From Peptococcaceae bacterium UBA3937 (GTDB lineage: Bacteria > Bacillota > Peptococcia > DRI-13 > DTU073): 11,774 bases of DNA. Numbering within the stretch: position 1 is the stretch's first letter; each line of letters opens with the position of its first letter. The position numbers and the translations under genes are program-made. Positions 7,847 to 11,774 of this stretch are shown piece by piece. Where the stretch lies: contig DGEB01000051.1 of assembly GCA_002385735.1 (NCBI GenBank), positions 32,602 through 44,375 of the forward strand. The letters run 5' to 3'. The notes below the pieces were generated by a model. The model worked only from the letters and a program-made list of their open reading frames with translations. It was not told the DNA's origin and searched no databases.

Positions 7847-7864
7847 TTGTTTTCCTGAACACAA
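7847..7864. promoter_or_regulatory. Inverted repeat resembling a second Rex operator
   Basis: An 18-base element with half sites TTGTTTT and AACACAA around four central bases. Each half matches the Rex-type TTGTKAA-N4-TTMACAA pattern only in part, but the outer TTGT/ACAA arms are perfect. It lies between rex and the first DRTGG gene, where an internal promoter could sit; a TTGTGT/TATAGG pair 16 bases apart on the minus strand overlaps it. This is a weak candidate. Confidence 0.35.
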
Positions 7865-7939
7865 GATTACCTTACCATAGAGATTACAAGTTTCTATTCT
7901 TAATTATTGATTTCCGGGATGAACCGTTTCGAAATGGAC

Positions 7940-8572
7940 TTATTTCCTGTTTGTTTCCACGTTATAGGTGAGCACTTCCAGATATACGGTAAAATCAACA
8001 CTGCGCATTTCCACCTGCGGAGGTACCGTAATTACACAAGGGGCGAAGTTGAGAATTGCCTTGATCTCCCCTTGCACCAGCAAATCAGCCGCTTCCTGGG
8101 CATGAGCAGGAGGGATGGCGATAATCCCGATTTGCGCCTTCTCCCGCTTCACATAATCAACCAGTTCCGCAACATCGTAAACGGGCACGCCCCCGATGGT
8201 TTGCCCAATCTTCTGCGGGGCGTTGTCAAAAACCGCTTGGATTTCAAAGCCTCTGGTCTTAAAGGCTTTATGATTAATTAAAGCCGTCCCTAAATGACCG
8301 GCTCCCACCAGAATTGCCTTCCATTTATGGGTTAAACCAAGGATTTTTTTGATTTGTTCGTTTAAGTCTCTTACGTTATAACCTACCCCACGGGTGCCAA
8401 ATTCACCAAAATAAGCTAAATCTTTTCGGACTTGAGCAGGTGACCCATTTAGCCCTTTAGCAATCTCTTCCGAAGAAACAATTGTCACGCCATTGTTAGC
8501 AAGATTATTGAGAAAACGAGAATACATGGACAGTCTGACAATCGTCGCCTCAGGGATTTTCTGTGTCTTCAA
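7940..8572 (-). CDS. rex: Redox-sensing transcriptional repressor Rex
   Basis: Rex senses the NADH/NAD+ ratio: it binds operators when NAD+ dominates and leaves DNA when NADH rises, thereby switching on fermentation and hydrogen or NADH-oxidising genes. The 210-residue product has the normal length. It has a winged-helix DNA-binding domain (residues 1-75, recognition region SPAQVRKDLAYFG at 44-56), a Rossmann fold with GAGHLG at 90-95 and Asp116 at the end of the second strand, IPPAH near 154-158, and the C-terminal swapped helix. The start is TTG at 8572 with AAAGGAGG 7 bases upstream; this gives the canonical N-terminus KTQKIPEATI. An ATG at 8590 lies before the ribosome site and is not used. 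It is the first gene after a terminator, and its promoter overlaps a Rex-like operator, so autorepression is likely. Confidence 0.96.
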   Translation of the reverse strand: MKTQKIPEATIVRLSMYSRFLNNLANNGVTIVSSEEIAKGLNGSPAQVRKDLAYFGEFGTRGVGYNVRDLNEQIKKILGLTHKWKAILVGAGHLGTALINHKAFKTRGFEIQAVFDNAPQKIGQTIGGVPVYDVAELVDYVKREKAQIGIIAIPPAHAQEAADLLVQGEIKAILNFAPCVITVPPQVEMRSVDFTVYLEVLTYNVETNRK

Positions 8573-8592
8573 GTGCTCGCCTCCTTTCATTC

Positions 8593-8610
8593 TTGTTAAA
8601 ATTATAACAT
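8593..8610 (-). promoter_or_regulatory. rex: Rex operator overlapping the -10 box of the rex promoter
   Basis: On the plus strand the 18 bases read TTGTTAA, AATT, ATAACAT. The left half is a perfect match to the clostridial Rex half site and the right half matches at 5 of 7 positions. On the minus strand the same bases contain TATAAT (8606-8601), a perfect -10 box about 30 bases before the rex start; the -35 region is AT-rich and weak. A longer, outer inverted repeat TTCTTGT...ACAAGAA also spans the site. Binding here would block RNA polymerase, giving autoregulation. Confidence 0.65.
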
Positions 8611-8643
8611 ATCAATTGACAAGAATATATACTTGCTTTAATC

Positions 8644-8673
8644 AAAAAAACGGCGGCCGAACAACGGCCGTCC
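8644..8673 (-). terminator. Rho-independent terminator after the SPOR-protein gene
   Basis: On the minus strand a CGGCCG/CGGCCG stem closes a TTGTT loop and is followed after three bases by seven T residues. An alternative ACGGC/GCCGT stem abuts the T-run directly. It lies between the stop of the membrane protein gene (8729) and the rex promoter, separating two transcription units. Confidence 0.72.
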
Positions 8674-8728
8674 ACCACGTGAACCTATCTTTCGTTTTCG
8701 TAAAAGCCCAGGCTCCCATCCATCTTCC

Positions 8729-9739
8729 TTAATTCGTACTGGCGAGAAAACGATGATACTCCTCCAGTAAAACCAGGGCTTGTTGCTGACTCCGGAGCAA
8801 TTGCGCATCATCCCATTGGGTACTTAATTCTTCCAGGCTCACGCTCCACTCCCGGCAAAGTTCAGCCAGCCGCCGGATAGTCCCTAACTGGGAAGCTCCG
8901 AAAGAACCGGCAGCCTGGGCAGAATTGCCTGAATTATCCGCCTCAATCTTTTCCCCTTCCGCCGCCACTTCTTTCAGCTCCGCAGCCAGCACCGGAAACT
9001 TGTTACGTAAGGCAATCATCTCCTCATCCGCTACCGTGATGTTTTTATAGAGCAGCAGCCCTTTCGTCAGGCAGACACTTATCTTGCCCAGATACGGGGC
9101 TATCGTTTCCGCCGCAAAGGCATCCTCCGCCCTGAACTTATAGGCAACCTTATTCAGGGTATCGCAGCAGATCCCCACGGCTTTTTCATTCACCCTAATC
9201 CTTTGGGCCAGAGCCGAAAGCTTTTCTTCATTGTTGACAAATCCCAACAGCACCCGGTAGGGAGCCACCGCCGTAACAATAACCGGCAAGCCCCGTTCTC
9301 CCAGTTCCTGCCCCAGTTGCAACGCTTCCTCCCTGTGGTCACAGGTCCCGACCACAATGGTATAATACTGTTCTTTGTTTAAACGTAATACCTTGACCTT
9401 CTTCTCCTGCACTCGGGAACCGTTTTGTTGAACGGAACCGCCTTGTTGAACGAAGCCGCTTGGGTCTTCGGTTTCGTTTTGTTGGTCGAATCCGCTTTGT
9501 CCCTCCGGTTCCCCTGGTCCCCTGAAGGCGTTTTGCCCCTGTCGATTGCTCAAAGAATCGCCTCGTGACGCCACTCTCCCCTGCTCCTGCTCCTGTCCTT
9601 GCCGGGGCATCAGTTGAATATTGGCCAGATAATGCTGCCCCAGGACCTGTCCGAGAAAAGCTGCCCCCGCCAACACCAGTATTAACATAAGAAAAAACGG
9701 GATTAACCCGGGTCCGCTCTGTTTAAACTGCCCCATCAT
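8729..9739 (-). CDS. Single-pass membrane protein with SPOR-like domain
   Basis: A 336-residue protein. Residues about 10-34 form one membrane helix (LIPFFLMLILVLAGAAFL) with a short N-terminal side and a long presumably extracellular part. A Q/G/E/N-rich linker follows (about 44-115), containing repeated QQ-N/G-G units (FDQQNE, FVQQGG, VQQNGS). After it comes a domain of about 60 residues starting at YYTIVVGTCDHREEAL and including LGERGLPVIVTAVAPYRVLLGFV; the spacing resembles SPOR domains, which bind peptide-stripped glycan at division or sporulation septa. The remaining C-terminal half is mostly helical and unrecognised. The start at ATG 9739 is chosen because GAGGGGG lies about 8 bases upstream; frames to 9760/9763 lack a ribosome site. 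The neighbouring folC and rex do not fix its role. SPOR assignment is by pattern and is moderately sure. Confidence 0.78.
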   Translation of the reverse strand: MMGQFKQSGPGLIPFFLMLILVLAGAAFLGQVLGQHYLANIQLMPRQGQEQEQGRVASRGDSLSNRQGQNAFRGPGEPEGQSGFDQQNETEDPSGFVQQGGSVQQNGSRVQEKKVKVLRLNKEQYYTIVVGTCDHREEALQLGQELGERGLPVIVTAVAPYRVLLGFVNNEEKLSALAQRIRVNEKAVGICCDTLNKVAYKFRAEDAFAAETIAPYLGKISVCLTKGLLLYKNITVADEEMIALRNKFPVLAAELKEVAAEGEKIEADNSGNSAQAAGSFGASQLGTIRRLAELCREWSVSLEELSTQWDDAQLLRSQQQALVLLEEYHRFLASTN

Positions 9740-9746
9740 AAAATAT

Positions 9747-9786
9747 GCCCCCTCTCTCATCAAAAAATATTATGTGGAAAGGGGGC
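9747..9786 (-). promoter_or_regulatory. Hairpin sequestering the ribosome binding site of the SPOR-protein gene
   Basis: In the minus-strand transcript GCCCCCUUUC (9786-9777) can pair with GAGAGGGGGC (9756-9747) over ten pairs, one of them G-U, around a 20-base AU-rich loop. The 3' arm is the Shine-Dalgarno region of the membrane protein gene, so the hairpin would mask it. The T-run needed for a minus-strand terminator is absent; on the plus strand five T follow, but no plus-strand gene ends here. Confidence 0.5.
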
Positions 9787-9806
9787 TTTTTAGAACCTTA
9801 ATATCG

Positions 9807-11195
9807 CTATTTTACCTCAAGGCTTTTTTCCTTGAGCAATTTTTTTACTTCCCCGATTAAATAAAGGGAGCCGGTAACCAGCACCAGGTCCTGAGGGGAG
9901 GCTTCCACCAAGGCCTTTTGCAACGCTTTCGCCACATCCTCGATGACCAGAGCCTTGCTTGGGGCGTCAAAGAGCGGCTTTATTTGCTCCCAGGTGCGTG
10001 CCCTATCCGAATTGGGTCTGGTGATAATCGCCACATCCACCAGGGAGCCAATCCGGCTAATCGCCTCCGCACGGTTTTTATCGTCTAACATCCCGATTAC
10101 AAGAATCACCCGTTGGATCGTCTTTTTCTGTTCTTTCTGCTGGGACAGCCATTGCGCCAAAGCCGCCATCCCCGCCGGATTATGGGCTCCATCGAGTACC
10201 ACAAGCGGATTTGTGCCAACCAATTCCAAACGCCCTGCCCATTGTGTTTCGGCCAAACCTTGCCGGATATGGCGCTCCTCAATTTTCCAGCCCTTTTCCT
10301 TGAGCAGCTCCGCCGCTCGAACGGCCAGAGCCGCATTGGCCGGTTGATGCTGCCCCCATAAAGGGAGAAAAAGACGATGGTAGTCGGCATGGGGGGTGTG
10401 CAGAGCAAAGTACTGCCCGGCCTGTCTTTTATCCTCCGGTGCTTTCCCTGCCGCTCTGCTTTTCCCTTGGGTGGTCTTCTTTCCCTGCACGGTTAACTCT
10501 CCTTGCACAAGCCACCGGGTGTCCCCAGTAATTTCGTAAAGAGGCGCCCGGCAGGCGGCGGCTTGCTCTCGCAACACCGCCAGCACTTCCTCTTCGGTAC
10601 TTCCTGTGAGAACGGGACAGCCTTCCTTGATAATGCCGCATTTACGCCGGGCAATCTCAGCCCGGGTTTCCCCCAAATAGGCGGTATGGTCCAGCGCCAC
10701 ATTGGTGATGATGGCAAGGAGCGGCTTTTTCACCACATTGGTGGAATCGATATCCCCGCCCAATCCCACTTCCAGGAGAGCTACATCCACTTGTTCCCGG
10801 GCAAAATACAAAAAAGCCACCGCGGTCAATACTTCAAACTCCGTAGGTTTTTCCCCGGTCTTTTGCTCCACGGCCGCCACCTGGGCCAGGACCTCTTCCA
10901 AGAGCGCGGCCAGTTCCTTTTCCGCTATTTCCTGCCCGCAGATCATAAATCTTTCGGTATAGGAAACCAGATGGGGCGACGTAAAGGTCCCCACCCGGTA
11001 TCCCGCCGCACGCAAAATGGAAGAAAGCATGGCAAGGGTGGACCCCTTGCCATTTGTTCCACCGATATGGATGACGGGAAGATGCTCCTCCGGGTTCCCC
11101 AGGAGCTTCAGCAGACAGCGAATCCGCTGTAAGCCCAGATTAATCCCGAAACGGGTCATCCTACTTAACTTTTCCAATGCCTCCGTATAATCCAT
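9807..11195 (-). CDS. folC: Folylpolyglutamate synthase / dihydrofolate synthase FolC
   Basis: FolC is an ATP-dependent Mur-ligase-family enzyme of the cytosol that adds glutamate to folates and often also makes dihydrofolate from dihydropteroate. The 462-residue product has the P-loop GGTNGKGS at 45-52, FTSPHL at 71-76, the Mg/folate loop GLGGDIDSTN at 144-153 (many family members have GGRLDATN), RRKCGIIK at 183-190 (probable carbamylated-lysine region), GQHQPANAALA at 281-291 and DGAHN at 335-339. Residues about 230-262 form a Lys/Gln/Gly-rich low-complexity insertion that explains the slightly greater length. The ATG at 11195 is fixed by an in-frame TGA two codons upstream; GGGAG lies 10 bases away. 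It follows valS after 144 bases, the usual Firmicute order. Whether it has both activities cannot be told from sequence. Confidence 0.96.
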   Translation of the reverse strand: MDYTEALEKLSRMTRFGINLGLQRIRCLLKLLGNPEEHLPVIHIGGTNGKGSTLAMLSSILRAAGYRVGTFTSPHLVSYTERFMICGQEIAEKELAALLEEVLAQVAAVEQKTGEKPTEFEVLTAVAFLYFAREQVDVALLEVGLGGDIDSTNVVKKPLLAIITNVALDHTAYLGETRAEIARRKCGIIKEGCPVLTGSTEEEVLAVLREQAAACRAPLYEITGDTRWLVQGELTVQGKKTTQGKSRAAGKAPEDKRQAGQYFALHTPHADYHRLFLPLWGQHQPANAALAVRAAELLKEKGWKIEERHIRQGLAETQWAGRLELVGTNPLVVLDGAHNPAGMAALAQWLSQQKEQKKTIQRVILVIGMLDDKNRAEAISRIGSLVDVAIITRPNSDRARTWEQIKPLFDAPSKALVIEDVAKALQKALVEASPQDLVLVTGSLYLIGEVKKLLKEKSLEVK

Positions 11196-11256
11196 TACCC
11201 TTCAACTCCCGCTCTTCCCGTTTCCTTTGTTGCTTTCTCTTTCCCTTCATTACCAT
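11161..11256 (-). CDS. Possible 31-residue basic leader ORF overlapping the folC start
   Basis: A short open frame MVMKGKRKQQRKREER... starts at ATG 11256 with TAGGAG about 6 bases upstream, a better ribosome site than that of folC itself, and ends at TAG (11163-11161) inside folC in another frame. The product would be very basic (K/R-rich first half). Against it, the TATAAT at 11262-11257 directly before the ATG could be a -10 box, in which case this ATG would lie at or upstream of the RNA start. Purine-rich DNA gives such K/R/E peptides by chance. Kept only as a possibility. Confidence 0.2.
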   Translation of the reverse strand: MVMKGKRKQQRKREERELKGNGLYGGIGKVK

Positions 11257-11262
11257 ATTATA
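11257..11262 (-). promoter_or_regulatory. folC: Possible -10 box upstream of folC
   Basis: A perfect TATAAT on the minus strand, 62 bases before the folC ATG, in the valS-folC spacer. No convincing -35 box is found 16-18 bases upstream, so an independent folC promoter is only possible. Confidence 0.25.
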
Positions 11263-11293
11263 CTCCTAATACACTATACTACTGTGCCTTCAC

Positions 11294-11336
11294 GGAACGG
11301 GCTTTTCGATAGGCGCCTATACCTGCGCCCGCTTCC
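11294..11336 (-). other. Structured hairpin in the valS-folC spacer
   Basis: On the minus strand GGAAGCGGGC pairs with GCCCGTTCC over nine base pairs with one bulged G. The loop contains a perfect 12-base palindrome ATAGGCGCCTAT (11309-11320) and a second possible GGCGC/GCGCC helix. No T-run follows on the minus strand, so it is not a standard terminator for valS; it could be an RNA-stability or processing element. Confidence 0.5.
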
Positions 11337-11339
11337 TTT

Positions 11340-11774
11340 TTAATTCCCCAGGGAAGAGATTCTTTCCAGGATCGCTTCCCATTTGTTTTGATAGTCCACC
11401 AACTTTTCCTTTTCCTTGGCCACCACTTCGGCCGGGGCTTTGGCCAGGAAGTTTTGGTTCTGCAGTTTGCCTTCTAAACGGGCGATTTCCTTTTCCAAAT
11501 TCCCTTTTTCCTTTTCCAGCCGGGCCAGTTCCTTCTCGATGTCCACCAGGCCTTTGAGCGAGAGATAGACTTCTACGCCGCTCACCACTGCCGTTACCGC
11601 CTGATCCGGTTTTTCCGGCGCGCTGAGCTGGATCGTGGCCTGCAAGAGCCCCGCCAGGTTCATAATATAGCTTTCCCCATGCTGCAGTGCCGTTTAAGCC
11701 GCTTCGTTCTGCGCCATCTAAATCGCTTCTGCCTTTTTGCCGGGAGCCACGTTCATCTCACTGCGCAGATTGCG
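11340..11774 (-). pseudogene. valS: Valyl-tRNA synthetase C-terminal end, with two in-frame stop codons; 5' part beyond window
   Basis: ValRS charges tRNA-Val. The visible frame starts at the window edge with RNLRSEMNVAPGKKAEAI, the conserved end of the anticodon-binding domain, and ends with the family's C-terminal coiled coil (about 60-70 residues rich in K, E and L: VDIEKELARLEKEK and onward to KAPAEVVAKEKEKL) and a TAA at 11342-11340. Between these the frame meets TAG at 11720-11718 and TAA at 11696-11694. Residues on both sides align as ordinary ValRS, so this is one gene with two nonsense changes, each one base from a leucine codon (TTG and TTA). An ATG at 11663 could restart only the last 107 residues. 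Either the gene is damaged, removing the tRNA-contacting arm, or the changes are sequence errors near a contig end. Followed by folC, the usual neighbour. Confidence 0.8.

Noticed and set aside
9411..9500. Possible CRISPR-like or satellite repeat in the TTGTTGAACG-type repeats
   Set aside because: Units are short, irregular and in frame; they encode the Q-rich linker of the SPOR protein.
9747..9791. Plus-strand terminator formed by the C-rich/G-rich arms and five T
   Set aside because: No plus-strand gene ends here, and the 20-base loop is long; pairing is better in the minus-strand RNA.
10503..11132. Long plus-strand open frame of 209 codons
   Set aside because: It lies wholly opposite folC, which has all family motifs; the product has no recognisable domain and no ribosome site.
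11694..11720. Stop-codon reassignment as the explanation of the valS stops
   Set aside because: TAG and TAA clearly end other genes here (mreB and mreD with TAG; folC, mreC and the SPOR gene with TAA), and two different stops would have to be reassigned.

Overview
The window looks like chromosomal core DNA of a Gram-positive anaerobe of the class Clostridia, probably a Peptococcaceae/Desulfotomaculum-like lineage. The reasons are the gene order (valS, folC ... maf, mreB, mreC, mreD, mrdA), the redox repressor Rex, a DUF4321 membrane protein, a set of DRTGG/PHP/ATPase genes of the kind that accompany iron hydrogenases in Clostridia, strong purine-rich Shine-Dalgarno sites and frequent TTG/GTG starts. 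The genus is inference. Every supported protein gene lies on the minus strand, so the biological reading order is from the right end (11774) to the left end (1).

Right part (11774 to about 8650): the C-terminal end of valS, interrupted here by two in-frame stop codons; a 144-base spacer with a strong hairpin; folC (folate polyglutamylation); and a one-pass membrane protein with a SPOR-type domain, whose ribosome binding site sits in a predicted hairpin. A GC hairpin with a T-run then appears to end this transcript.

Middle part (about 8610 to 5668): a new transcription unit starts with rex, whose -10 box lies inside a sequence closely resembling a Rex operator. It is followed by two tandem, related DRTGG-domain proteins, a PHP-family metal phosphoesterase and a stand-alone histidine-kinase-type ATPase. 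This is the least understood part of the window: it looks like a small redox-linked signalling module. Its usual partners, the [FeFe] hydrogenase subunits, are not next to it here.

Left part (5561 to 1): a DUF4321 protein, Maf nucleotide pyrophosphatase, and the rod-shape/elongation genes mreB, mreC, mreD and mrdA (PBP2). These four build the elongasome: MreB filaments, the MreC/MreD membrane scaffold and the PBP2 transpeptidase. PBP2 carries an unusual charged coiled-coil insertion in its transpeptidase domain and a Q/T/P-rich tail running off the left edge.

No tRNA, rRNA, CRISPR array, insertion sequence or phage gene was seen. No gene-free stretch exceeds about 145 bases.
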